Below, in pieces: positions 17,493-26,265 of a stretch of 64,000 nt of DNA (its first letter is position 1; every line of letters begins with the position of its first letter). Under the pieces are notes generated by a model that saw only the letters and a list, made by a program, of their open reading frames with translations, did not search any database and was not told where the DNA came from. Made by a program: the position numbers and the translations under genes. The stretch is from contig NZ_CP097384.1 of NCBI RefSeq assembly GCF_024584705.1, forward strand, positions 2,046,001 to 2,110,000, given 5' to 3'. This DNA is from Blastopirellula sp. J2-11. Its GTDB lineage: Bacteria; Planctomycetota; Planctomycetia; Pirellulales; Pirellulaceae.

Positions 17493-17741
17493 ATGACGAC
17501 TGCGATGTCTACGGACTCGGCCACGTTCGAATCGATTGCACGAATTGGCGAAACGGCCGGCGCTATCTGGTCAACACTGCATGCCGATGGTCCGATGTCA
17601 CTGTCGCGACTGGTCAAACAGGTCGGCCTGCCGCGCGATCATGTGATGCAGGCGATCGGTTGGCTCGCCCGCGAAGATAAGCTGGCCTTTGAAGAAAGCG
17701 GACGCAATAAGTTGGTCTGCCTGCGCGAAGCGACGGAATAA
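17493..17741 (+). CDS. Small winged-helix protein (DUF2582-like)
   Basis: 82 aa, starting at ATG 17493 with GAGG 8-11 bases upstream. The core IGETAGAIWSTLHADGPMS, LSRLVKQVGLPRDHVMQAIG and WLAREDKLAFEESG follows the helix-turn-helix plus wing pattern of DUF2582 winged-helix proteins. These are stand-alone DNA- or protein-binding domains of unknown role, often found in anaerobes and planctomycetes. It is a single gene convergent with the DUF900 gene. Confidence 0.8.
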   Translation: MTTAMSTDSATFESIARIGETAGAIWSTLHADGPMSLSRLVKQVGLPRDHVMQAIGWLAREDKLAFEESGRNKLVCLREATE

Positions 17742-17776
17742 AGTCGCTGAATCCACAAGGGGGCCCCAAGTCAGCG

Positions 17777-19951
17777 CTAAGGACGCAAATACCAATAGCG
17801 CTGCTCATTATCGATTTGCTGAGCAGTCAAGCCAAAACGCTGTTCGGCAGGCCGATCATCGCGGATCACTTGGATCAGGTCCTGGAGAAGATCACGGCTA
17901 TCGCCGTAGTATCCATGCCCGAGCCAGTCGGTGTCGATCATCGAGCAATCGATCGTCTCGACTCCGGCCATCACCACCGGTTCGGGAAAAACGTCTCCTA
18001 AGCGACTGTTATTGTGTAACTGGCCCGAAACCATCAGCGCCTTATCGTTCGCGGACGCATACAAGGTGATCGGCAGATTGAGTTCTCGGACCGTTTCCGC
18101 CAGTTCGCTGCGGAATTGGCGGCGGTCGATATCAGGCGCGGCCAGCACCAAGGAATCAAGCGACGTCAGAACCGGCGAGCGATCTGCATGCAATTGCCGG
18201 ATGCTTTCATGAATGATGCGCGTGCCCATGCTGTGCCCGATGAGATGAATACGGACGTTGGGGAATGGTTCGCTGATCGTTTTCAGCATCTCTTGAAACG
18301 GGTCTTTTGAGAGTTCGGCGTTGTCTTCATCGGCCAGATATCTGCTCAGGTCGCCGTGTGAGGGCCAAGAGAAAAAGAAGGCCTCGCCTTGAATGTTCAA
18401 GTCGACTTTCAATTGAGCCGTTCGCTTGGCGGCCGCTGCAAAAGGAACATTGTAGCCGTGGACGAATACTAAGATCTCTTCCGGCTCTCCTTGGGCTTTC
18501 ACCTCGTCGATGATCGATTCCGACGAAGTCGGCTCGACCGAGGTGATGATGAAATGCTTTTCGGGATTCGCCGCTTCTTGAAATCCGAGAAAGCTGCGGG
18601 GTTCATTGATCTCGCCGGGCAGTCGATCGACAGGAACGGTGACTTCGCATCTTCCCCACGCAACTTCGCCGCTTTCATCCAACACATTGCCGAAGTAATC
18701 TTCTGGATCTGCGGATGCACTTTTCGCATTGCGATCGACCAGAGCGAAGAGACCGGCGGCAAGCACGAGAATCGACGCTGCGGCGACAGCGACCGACGAT
18801 AAGAGTCTCCACCCTTTCTGCATGGTGAAAAAAGTGAGGGTTGCTGTTAAAACGCCGATGATCGTAAGGACCGCAATGACGTCCGCCTGACAGATCCATT
18901 GGACAAGCCGGCTGGATAGCGAGCTTGATTGTTCGCCGGGGAGTCGATTGGTCGCATACCATAGTTTGACGGGGACATAGCCGCTGGGAGCTAGTCTGGC
19001 CGCAGCGCCATACTGAACCAGTGGAATCGTGTGTACGGATTCGGCGTCGGTCGTCAGCATCAATTCGTTGTTGGCGCTGACGTTCGCAAATCGAAGTTCG
19101 GACATCGGCGGAACTTGAAACGTATGCACCGGCCGCCAGTCCTGACTGCTATAGATGGTCGCGACGCCGGGACGCGTGAGGGTCAAAAGGTCGCCGCTTT
19201 CCAAAAACTTCAGATACCAAACGTCATCCAGCATCCCCAAAATGAAGTCGAGCGGCTCTTGCTGGACAAGATCCCAGATCTGCACTCCGCCAAATCGACT
19301 GGCGACGGCGACCAAGCTTCGAGCTTTGGAGACGTCAAAATCAATCGCTTCCCCGATCGGCAGCGATGTGAGACTCTCGCCGGCGCCCACATCGACCAAT
19401 TGCAACGACTCGCCTGATTGAAAACCAGCGAGCGAGAGATCGTCATACAACTTGAGATTCGTCTTGAAGTCCGGAAAGGTTTGGACTGGGGTAGCAGTCT
19501 TGGAAGTGACGTCGATCAGCGTATAGTTTCCATCGGCGTCTGCGAGGAGAGCCCTGCCCTTGCCGGCGGCGAACAATTTCCCCTGCACTGGCGCTGGGAG
19601 AAGAAACTCGGAGTCGGTCGCGCCGTCGCGCAATAGGCGCAACTGCCCATCGCGATCCAGGATCAGCGTCGCCGAGAGATCACGCAGCGGAACCAGATCG
19701 GCGATCGGTTGCGCGAGCGCGGCCAGACTCTCTGGCTGTCCGTTCTCGACGTTCGGGTTAAATCGAATCACTTCTCCTTGGTCGGAAACGACCAAGGTTG
19801 CGCCCGCACCGGCATCGATGGTTCGAACGATGGGAGAATCAAGCGGGAGCTTGATATGTGATTGCCCTTGGGCGACGGCCAGACCCACTTGCGCCGTGAG
19901 AAAAGCAATCGCCACGAAAAAATAGCCCCGTCCCCAGAATTGCCGCTGCAC
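17777..19951 (-). CDS. Beta-propeller plus DUF900 alpha/beta-hydrolase membrane protein
   Basis: 724 aa from a GTG start (19951) followed by a signal/anchor helix (GYFFVAIAFLTAQVGLAVAQ). Residues about 35-330 are repeated beta-strand units (PIVRTIDAGAGATLVVSDQG, SLAALAQPIADLVPL, GGVQIWDLVQQEPLDFI), a WD40-like propeller. Two membrane helices follow (VIAVLTIIGVLTATLTFF and LVLAAGLFALVD). The C-terminal 300 residues are a DUF900-type hydrolase: EILVFVHGYNVPFAAAAKR, then the nucleophile elbow IHLIGHSMGTRI, LAAPDIDRRQF and a late WLGHGYYGDS that could supply the His. The propeller-hydrolase fusion is unusual; an envelope esterase or lipase regulated by the propeller is a guess. Confidence 0.82.
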   Translation of the reverse strand: MQRQFWGRGYFFVAIAFLTAQVGLAVAQGQSHIKLPLDSPIVRTIDAGAGATLVVSDQGEVIRFNPNVENGQPESLAALAQPIADLVPLRDLSATLILDRDGQLRLLRDGATDSEFLLPAPVQGKLFAAGKGRALLADADGNYTLIDVTSKTATPVQTFPDFKTNLKLYDDLSLAGFQSGESLQLVDVGAGESLTSLPIGEAIDFDVSKARSLVAVASRFGGVQIWDLVQQEPLDFILGMLDDVWYLKFLESGDLLTLTRPGVATIYSSQDWRPVHTFQVPPMSELRFANVSANNELMLTTDAESVHTIPLVQYGAAARLAPSGYVPVKLWYATNRLPGEQSSSLSSRLVQWICQADVIAVLTIIGVLTATLTFFTMQKGWRLLSSVAVAAASILVLAAGLFALVDRNAKSASADPEDYFGNVLDESGEVAWGRCEVTVPVDRLPGEINEPRSFLGFQEAANPEKHFIITSVEPTSSESIIDEVKAQGEPEEILVFVHGYNVPFAAAAKRTAQLKVDLNIQGEAFFFSWPSHGDLSRYLADEDNAELSKDPFQEMLKTISEPFPNVRIHLIGHSMGTRIIHESIRQLHADRSPVLTSLDSLVLAAPDIDRRQFRSELAETVRELNLPITLYASANDKALMVSGQLHNNSRLGDVFPEPVVMAGVETIDCSMIDTDWLGHGYYGDSRDLLQDLIQVIRDDRPAEQRFGLTAQQIDNEQRYWYLRP

Positions 19952-20062
19952 GGATTGACTCCCGTTATGAATCCCTTTCGTATCGCATTCACTGCGATTC
20001 TCCCCTATTGGAAGGGGGAGTGAAAGCTGGATCTCTAACGAAGCGTAAAAAGAAGCGGCTTG

Positions 20063-23000
20063 TTACTTCGCTGCGTCTACATACAGCGGCAAATGCCGGT
20101 GATGGACTTCCAGTGACAACAAGTTCATGGTCGTTACGTAGATGCGCCCGGCGTATTCGCCCCAGCGATCTGGGATCGGGCCTTCCGGTTCCCAACTCCC
20201 GGCCAGGGGGCCGTCGACCAATTGCGACTCGACGAGCATCGGCTCCAGCCGGTTGTTCCAGGCTTGCCAGTATTCGCCTTTCATGTGGAACATGACCTGG
20301 GTCGCGTAATACCAATAATAGGTATCGCGCTGCGGTTGTTCGCGGTTGCCGACTTCCGGCAGATTGGCCAACAGGTGCTCGGCCCCTTGTTGCATGACTT
20401 CGGTTTCGCGATTCGATCCCATATAGAGTCGCATCAGCAGACCGACCGCGGTCATCGTCTTGGACGGGTAAAGGCCGTGGCGTTGCTCGGCATTATTGAT
20501 CGCGTCGGGATTGTAAACGAACAACGCTCCGCCATCGGGCTTATAGGCGGCTCGGGCGAGCCAGCGATTGATTCCGTTGTAGGTTTGCGGCGACGTGTCG
20601 AGCCCCGCGAGTTGACCGCTTTTCAGGGCCATCGTCATCCAACCGCTGACCGACGTATCGCCGCCGACTCCAGGGATGTACCGCCAAGCGCCGACCGACG
20701 TATCTTGCGACTCGGTAATAAAGTTGATCGCTTTTTGGGCCGGCTCACGCAGGTTGGCGTCCTGCGTCATGCCGTACGCTTCGCACATGGCAATCGATGC
20801 GATGCCATGGCTATAAAGCCAAGCGTTGGAATTAGAATAGTTGTCCATCCGCACATAGAGGTCGCCATTTTCCTGCTGGTTTTCGATCAGGAAGGTGAGC
20901 CCCTTGCGGACTTCGTTTTGGTACTTGTCGTCCAAGTGATGGTAGCCGGCGCCCATGAACGCGAGCAGCGCTAGTCCGGTGGCGGCCGTGTCCGAATCCA
21001 TCCGCGAGCGTTCGTTTTGATACGCGGCGACATGTTCTGGCTGCGTCAGCGGGAAGTTCTTCAGGCTCCAACTGCCGTTCGGCATTTGGTGGCGAGCGAG
21101 AAACGCGAGACCCCGTTCAATCGCTTCACGCACTTCGGGCGAAGGTCCGTCGGCGCCTTCGCCGGCTTCTTCTTCCCGCATCATCCGACGACGGAACGCT
21201 TCGGTCGGCATCGCGATCGCCGACGAGATTTGCGGCAGTCCCGACCGAGAAGCGCGCACCGGGAACTGCGTCATGTTGATCGAAAGTTGGGGAGCTTCGT
21301 TGCTTTGCCGACGTGCGACCGTGCCGACTGCCGGCGCCATGCGATCTCCCAAGCCGCCGGCGCCTTCGGCCGCGTTGACTTTGACGATCGAAGCCATTCC
21401 AGCGCCGCGTCGCTCGATGCTTGGGCCGGCTGATCCCGGAGCGAGCGATCCGCCGGATGGTCCGCCGCTGCCGCTGGACGTGGCGCGAATATCGCCCCCC
21501 ATGCCTGGAGCGTCGCCGGCGATCATCACGGCGCTGGGGCCGCTGCCGGCGCCGCCGCTGCGGCCAAAGGTTGCGCCGCCGATACTTGCCGCCGCCGCGA
21601 GTGATTGTCCCGATCCGGAATCGCCGCCGCCGGCCCGCGATCCAATCGCGCCGCTGGCCAACCCGGTCGTTCCCATCGTTCCCGAGACCCCTTCCCCGGA
21701 GCCTGTCGCCGATCCGCCGGGCACGCCAGAAGACTCGCGGCGGCCGATCTCGGTCATGCCGCCGCTCGAACCGGAAGCGAGTTGCGGTCCATCGGCGTTT
21801 CCACTGCTGCGTCCATTGCTGCGCATGGCTGAGCCGGCGATTTCGCCATCGAGCGAAGCGGAAGCTCCCGGCGAGAGTCCGCCGCCGGTACGTCCTGCTT
21901 GTCCGCCGGTTTGGCCTCCGCCTGAGAGAGCCGATTCCAAGGAGGGAGAGCCATCGCTCGTGGCGCGGCGCAATGTTCCGTTGGATGCGAGTCGCACGAC
22001 TCCCAGTTCAACGCCGCCCAACATTTCGCCGGCGGCGCCATCGTCGCCGGCTCCGGCGCCTGCGGCGCTGCGGCCGATGTTGGTGGCGGCGCTCGACAAT
22101 TGACTGGGATTGCGCGAGCCGGCTTCGGCGGCGTAGTCGAGTTGTTCGGCGAATAGCGACGCCGTCGGATTTGCGCGGGCTCCGCTGGCTCTCGCAATTT
22201 GGGCGGAAGAAGCAGGCGCGATCTGGCTTGCCGAGGAGGCCGCGGCTTCGGCTCGCGACATGGCGCTGCTTGGCAAAGCGGAAGCGGCGTTATTGGCCGC
22301 TGCGACTTGCGACTGTTGCGGACTTGAAGCGGCGGCCGCCGCGCTGCTGCGAGCGCTGGAAGTTTGCTGCGCCGTCGGAGCGACCGGTTGGTCCGACATC
22401 CGCTGGACCGCGAGCGCTTGTGCCGACGCCGAAAGGGTCGGTTCGGCTGACTGGCGCTCAAGCGGCGCACTGGACGCGGCAAGTTGCGGCTGTTGTTGAG
22501 AAGTGTCGCGGCGATTCATTTGGGCGGCGGTGGATGCGGCCGCTTCGATTTTGCTCTCTTGGCGAGATTGCGTCGCCGAGTTTTGCTGACGCGACATTTC
22601 TGCGACGGCGGCCGAGGTTTGCGGTTGCTGCGGATCGGACTGGCGCTGGACTTCGATCTGCTCCGGCTGCTGTTTTGGCGTTTCCATTTCGGCCGAATTG
22701 CGACTCAGCTTTGAAGGCATCTGCTGCAACGTCTCGGCGGGCGCTTGCTCTTGGCGAGCAACTTTGGTCGGCGTGTTGGGTGTCGCTTCACGCTCCATTT
22801 CCGGGTCGACAGTCGGTTGGTTTTCGCGGCTCGGCTGTTGCGGATCGATCTGACGCCTTTCGACCTCTTTTTGATCGGGCTTCGCTTCGTCGGCTTCGAC
22901 CGGCTTTTCATAGTCTTGCTGCGTCTCGTTGGTCGAGTCCCATTGCGACGGATGGTAGTCAGGCAAAATCACCGGATCGCGCCGCGCCTGGCGACGCGTT

Positions 23001-23356
23001 GCGGCGACGTCCTCGCCTTGCGGAACGCTGACCAAGTCGAGCGCCACCATCCCGACAAACAGGCTCAAGTGCATGATCAAGCTGAGAATGATCGAAAGTT
23101 GAATGCCGCGGCGAATCGCTTGCTGTTCTGAAAACTTGACCAGCAAAAAACCGAGCACCAGCAATACCGGAGCCAGCGCCATGTAGAACTTGGCGTTGAA
23201 ATACCACTGCGGGTGGTCCCAATCGAACAACGCCTGACTGACGGCGGCGAAGTAGCCGGCCAGCAGCGCAAGCGAACCGTAAACCGGCCAGCTGCGCTCT
23301 TCCCACGCACTCGGCTTGCCGCTATCTGGTTTTCGAGGTCGATTCGTTTCTGGCAT
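20063..23356 (-). CDS. Membrane protein with TonB-like linker and cyclase/prenyltransferase-like repeat domain
   Basis: About 1097 aa from ATG 23356; a TTG 12 bases upstream is an alternative start. Three membrane helices lie in the first 110 residues. A Pro/Gln/Glu-rich and then Ala/Ser/Gly-rich linker of about 550 residues follows. The C-terminal 370 residues are an alpha/alpha-toroid of the squalene-cyclase/prenyltransferase-repeat type (REAIERGLAFLARHQMPNG, RKGLTFLIENQQENGDLY, AINFITESQDTSVGAWRY). The catalytic DxDD of real squalene-hopene cyclases is not seen, so despite hpnCDE nearby I do not call it Shc. Such toroid proteins are frequent in planctomycetes, behind ExbD-type genes as here (exbD ends 4 bases upstream of this ATG). 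Confidence 0.83.
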   Translation of the reverse strand: MPETNRPRKPDSGKPSAWEERSWPVYGSLALLAGYFAAVSQALFDWDHPQWYFNAKFYMALAPVLLVLGFLLVKFSEQQAIRRGIQLSIILSLIMHLSLFVGMVALDLVSVPQGEDVAATRRQARRDPVILPDYHPSQWDSTNETQQDYEKPVEADEAKPDQKEVERRQIDPQQPSRENQPTVDPEMEREATPNTPTKVARQEQAPAETLQQMPSKLSRNSAEMETPKQQPEQIEVQRQSDPQQPQTSAAVAEMSRQQNSATQSRQESKIEAAASTAAQMNRRDTSQQQPQLAASSAPLERQSAEPTLSASAQALAVQRMSDQPVAPTAQQTSSARSSAAAAASSPQQSQVAAANNAASALPSSAMSRAEAAASSASQIAPASSAQIARASGARANPTASLFAEQLDYAAEAGSRNPSQLSSAATNIGRSAAGAGAGDDGAAGEMLGGVELGVVRLASNGTLRRATSDGSPSLESALSGGGQTGGQAGRTGGGLSPGASASLDGEIAGSAMRSNGRSSGNADGPQLASGSSGGMTEIGRRESSGVPGGSATGSGEGVSGTMGTTGLASGAIGSRAGGGDSGSGQSLAAAASIGGATFGRSGGAGSGPSAVMIAGDAPGMGGDIRATSSGSGGPSGGSLAPGSAGPSIERRGAGMASIVKVNAAEGAGGLGDRMAPAVGTVARRQSNEAPQLSINMTQFPVRASRSGLPQISSAIAMPTEAFRRRMMREEEAGEGADGPSPEVREAIERGLAFLARHQMPNGSWSLKNFPLTQPEHVAAYQNERSRMDSDTAATGLALLAFMGAGYHHLDDKYQNEVRKGLTFLIENQQENGDLYVRMDNYSNSNAWLYSHGIASIAMCEAYGMTQDANLREPAQKAINFITESQDTSVGAWRYIPGVGGDTSVSGWMTMALKSGQLAGLDTSPQTYNGINRWLARAAYKPDGGALFVYNPDAINNAEQRHGLYPSKTMTAVGLLMRLYMGSNRETEVMQQGAEHLLANLPEVGNREQPQRDTYYWYYATQVMFHMKGEYWQAWNNRLEPMLVESQLVDGPLAGSWEPEGPIPDRWGEYAGRIYVTTMNLLSLEVHHRHLPLYVDAAK

Positions 23357-23360
23357 GAAG

Positions 23361-23783
23361 TCAGTCAATGCGCTCAGGCGCGGACGTGGTTAACGAGTAG
23401 TTCGTCAAGTGAACCTTATTGCAGGCGTTCATCACGCTAACCGGAAACTCCAACCGGCATCGTCGGTCAGCGCGAATAATCACCGCGGCGTCCGGATTGT
23501 TGGCGGAGGTTTGCTGCAATATTTTCTCGACTTGCTCCAGCGAGACGAAATCGCCCTGCACGTGATACTTGCCGTCGGCGTCGATATTGATGATCAACTC
23601 GCGCGGCTGAGCGATCAACGGCTGCGCTTCGCTGGCGGCCGGCAGCGCTACTTCCAGCTTGTAGTCTTCTTCGTCAAACCGCGTCATCACCATAAAGAAG
23701 ACGAGCAACAAGAACACAACGTCGATCAACGGAGTAATGTTCAACGCCAATAAGGCGGAGCTTTTTTTGACTTTTACCGCCAT
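23361..23783 (-). CDS. ExbD/TolR-family biopolymer transport protein
   Basis: 140 aa from ATG 23783 (MAVKVKKSSALLALNITPLI); upstream in-frame codons have no ExbD-like content. The single membrane helix ITPLIDVVFLLLVFFMVMT contains the essential Asp of ExbD/TolR that couples proton flow. The periplasmic domain shows the family pattern (ELIINIDADGKYHVQGD, NPDAAVIIRADRRC). It ends just ahead of the toroid protein, so the two should be co-translated. No ExbB/TolQ gene adjoins; the only TolQ-like gene in the window is at 59070-60758. Confidence 0.9.
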   Translation of the reverse strand: MAVKVKKSSALLALNITPLIDVVFLLLVFFMVMTRFDEEDYKLEVALPAASEAQPLIAQPRELIINIDADGKYHVQGDFVSLEQVEKILQQTSANNPDAAVIIRADRRCRLEFPVSVMNACNKVHLTNYSLTTSAPERID

Positions 23784-23936
23784 GGGCGAGCGACTACTGC
23801 ATTTAGGTGGGGCGCAAAGGTTGGATTGGTCCGCGCAAAGGGATTGCTTTCGATTGTCGCAACCAACCGCAGAATGAGCAAGGTTTTGTGAAGAGCGATA
23901 GGCGAAAGTTATGAGCTTTCGCAAAAATATCGCCCC

Positions 23937-25805
23937 TTAGCGGTTATCCTGCGTACTTTGGTGCGCTGCGCGAATGAACTCCCCACGCGTTGTCGCTGCG
24001 GAGAGCTTCTTGCCGGTAACCCCATGTTGTGCCGCTAACTCTTGCCAGGCTTGACGCAATCGGCCGTCAAGCGGCTGATCCAACTCGACTGCATGTTGTG
24101 GGAACGCCGCAAAGTATTGTCCTCGCAAATGCGGCCCCCGCTTGCCGTACTGGTCAGATTTAATCTGGTGCAGGCCATGCAATCCTCCTAGCGATCCCCA
24201 CCACTGCACCGCGGCGAAGTCGTCATGGTCGCGCGGGACATCGCTCACATAGAGAGTCGCCGCGCCGGTTGCATGCAAACGCTTGCGAATCGCCGCCGGA
24301 TCAATCGATTGCACCGGCAAGTTTTCTTCGATCGCAATGCTGGCGGCGACCCCGGCCGCTTCTCCCAAAGAGGCCCAGATCGGTTCGAGCCGAAGGGCGC
24401 AGAACCCGACGTGCGAAGCCGACATGGCGCAAGGAACCAGCAAGTTGGGATGTTGCTTGGGCAGGATGACGCCGTATGGAATCTGGTAGGGAGCAGCCAA
24501 CTGATAGAACTCGCCGGTATGTTTGCCGCCGATCGTCGGCCCCTCATGATCGGTTCCGTGGCAGTTGGGGCCGTAGTCACCCATCGCAATCGCGTGGGGC
24601 GCAAAGCGACTGCGAACATCGTTGGCATCGGCTTGACTAACATCGGCTTGAGTAAAGATAGTCTTCCCCTTCATTCGCCGCGCTTCCCGCACATAGAGTT
24701 GAACCGGCAGATGATGGTTGTCGACGAACTCGTCGCGACAGAACCCAAACTCACGCGCGCCAGCTTGAATATCGGCCGGCACTTCGGCGTCGTTCTGGAG
24801 GAAGTACAGGATGCCGACATTGTGCCGAACATGGGCGGCGAAGATCTCTTCACGGGTTACGGCGTCGCCGGTCGGCCAGGCGTTATTGATCTGCGGCAGC
24901 GAAAGTCGGACGACGCCGCGCGACATGTCATTGATATCAAACTTTCCATTGGGAAGGTTCGGGTCTTGGACTTTGTAGATCGCCGCGGTCGTGTGTCCCT
25001 CGGTCATGCGAAATGCGGCCGACTTCAGTTTCTTGGTTTCCAGTAATTTCAGGAGCGGCAAAAAGTCATTCCGGTCGTAACCTTCCGGCTTGGCGGCCAA
25101 GACGCGATTGTCTGGTTGATCGGTCATCGTCAGGCGAAAGTTATAGCCCTGCACGCAGTCGTCACTTTCGGCAGGAGCGAGCGATTCGCCATACTCGGCG
25201 GCCGCTTCACGACCGACAGCGAACGGAACGCCGGCGGCGGCCATCAAGTCTCCTTCGTAGGTTCCGTCGATGAAGACTTTTCCCAAGGCGGTCAGTTTTT
25301 CGCCCTGACGATCGGTCAGCGTCACCGACGCGATCCGATGATCGTCGCCGACATCGACTTGATCGAGTTGACGCTCGGTCAGCAGCGTGACGTTGGGAAG
25401 CTCGGCCAGCATCTGCTGAAAGACCAGCAGGTTGACCCGCGGTTCGGCATGCGTGCCGCCCAACGAGGTTTTCGCTTGAGTGGAGTCGGCGCCGTACTGC
25501 TTCTCGTAGTAGGCCAAAACGCGATCGGCGAACTCTTGGTAGAAGCCGGTCAACGCTTCAAAGCTGCGAAAGTCGGGATGGGACAGACCGTTGGTCATCA
25601 AGCCGCCCAGACGCGAGGTCGGTTCGACCAGCAATACCGACTTGCCGGTTCGCCCAGCGCTGACGGCGGCTGCAATCCCGCACGGAGTGGCGCCAATGAC
25701 AACCACATCATAGCGCGGCTCTGCGGGGCGATCCGCCCACGAAATGCAAGGCAGAAGCCCGGCGAGGAAAAGTGACAGGATCGCGGCCGGAACGAATCGG
25801 GACAT
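23937..25805 (-). CDS. Exported FAD-dependent oxidoreductase (FAD_oxidored family)
   Basis: 622 aa. Start ATG 25805 gives a signal peptide (MSRFVPAAILSLFLAGLLPCISWA). Directly after it comes the Rossmann motif VVVIGATPCGIAAAVSAGRTG and VLLVEPTSRLGGLMTNGLSH, the hallmark of the family, which often appears as xanthan-lyase-like FAD protein in planctomycetes. GKVFIDGTYEGDLMAAAGVP and the C-terminal VPCAMSASHVGFCALRLEP are further family blocks. An exported FAD enzyme acting on a carbohydrate or similar substrate is likely, but the substrate is not known. It is 153 bases upstream of exbD in the same direction. Confidence 0.87.
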   Translation of the reverse strand: MSRFVPAAILSLFLAGLLPCISWADRPAEPRYDVVVIGATPCGIAAAVSAGRTGKSVLLVEPTSRLGGLMTNGLSHPDFRSFEALTGFYQEFADRVLAYYEKQYGADSTQAKTSLGGTHAEPRVNLLVFQQMLAELPNVTLLTERQLDQVDVGDDHRIASVTLTDRQGEKLTALGKVFIDGTYEGDLMAAAGVPFAVGREAAAEYGESLAPAESDDCVQGYNFRLTMTDQPDNRVLAAKPEGYDRNDFLPLLKLLETKKLKSAAFRMTEGHTTAAIYKVQDPNLPNGKFDINDMSRGVVRLSLPQINNAWPTGDAVTREEIFAAHVRHNVGILYFLQNDAEVPADIQAGAREFGFCRDEFVDNHHLPVQLYVREARRMKGKTIFTQADVSQADANDVRSRFAPHAIAMGDYGPNCHGTDHEGPTIGGKHTGEFYQLAAPYQIPYGVILPKQHPNLLVPCAMSASHVGFCALRLEPIWASLGEAAGVAASIAIEENLPVQSIDPAAIRKRLHATGAATLYVSDVPRDHDDFAAVQWWGSLGGLHGLHQIKSDQYGKRGPHLRGQYFAAFPQHAVELDQPLDGRLRQAWQELAAQHGVTGKKLSAATTRGEFIRAAHQSTQDNR

Positions 25806-26210
25806 CAGTATATGCTCTCGTTTTCTAGGCGTAGGTGGGGAACGCGTGGGAGGAAGTTGCCTTGTATTCAGGTAGCAGCCAAACGTTTGAGTTGTTTGGT
25901 TGCTCATGTTTTTCGCTAGCTGTTGCTCGTTTCCTAGTCGATGTGGTCGCTCGATAGCCAGGCAACGCATCAACCGGAAATTGCGCCAGTTGATTTGGCG
26001 GTTAGTTCCAGCAGGTGTTTGCGAAAGACTTCAGAATAGCAGAAACAAGGCAATTGTTCATTCTGCTGCCGTTAAAGGGGATTCAATGGGATCGCCGCGA
26101 ACATAGCCGACAAACTAAATCTTATTGATATGAAACCTTCGTCATTTTTTGCGATCCCTATTCAATTTCGACCCGTAACCGACTTAACAGGGGCTTGGTA
26201 GAACGGATTG
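25806..26210. other. Intergenic region between the FAD oxidoreductase and opgG
   Basis: About 400 bases separating divergent genes. The first half should hold the leftward promoter of the FAD oxidoreductase gene. An AT-rich stretch near 26110-26150 may be an activator or sigma-54 enhancer region for opgG, but I could not identify a specific binding site. Confidence 0.4.
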
Positions 26211-26226
26211 TGGCACGACTCTTGCT
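26211..26226 (+). promoter_or_regulatory. Sigma-54 (RpoN) promoter of the opg operon
   Basis: TGGCACGACTCTTGCT matches the full consensus TGGCACRNNNNTTGCW at every specified position. The -12 GC lies about 41 bases before the opgG ATG, which predicts a short 5' leader of about 30 bases. Transcription from such a promoter needs an AAA+ enhancer-binding activator, so the operon is expected to be conditionally expressed. Confidence 0.85.
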
Positions 26227-26265
26227 CTAAGAGCGGCGAACTCTCAGGAACGGAGAAGTTTCCTT

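Noticed and set aside
20063-21200. Squalene-hopene cyclase near the squalene operon
   Set aside because: The repeat domain is of the right fold, but the catalytic DxDD and the expected length and soluble start are absent; it belongs with exbD, not with hpnCDE.
21273-23031. Arg/Pro-rich frames on the plus strand of up to 536 codons opposite the toroid protein
   Set aside because: GC-rich low-complexity linker of the real gene produces them; Arg-rich composition and lack of ribosome sites mark them as shadows.
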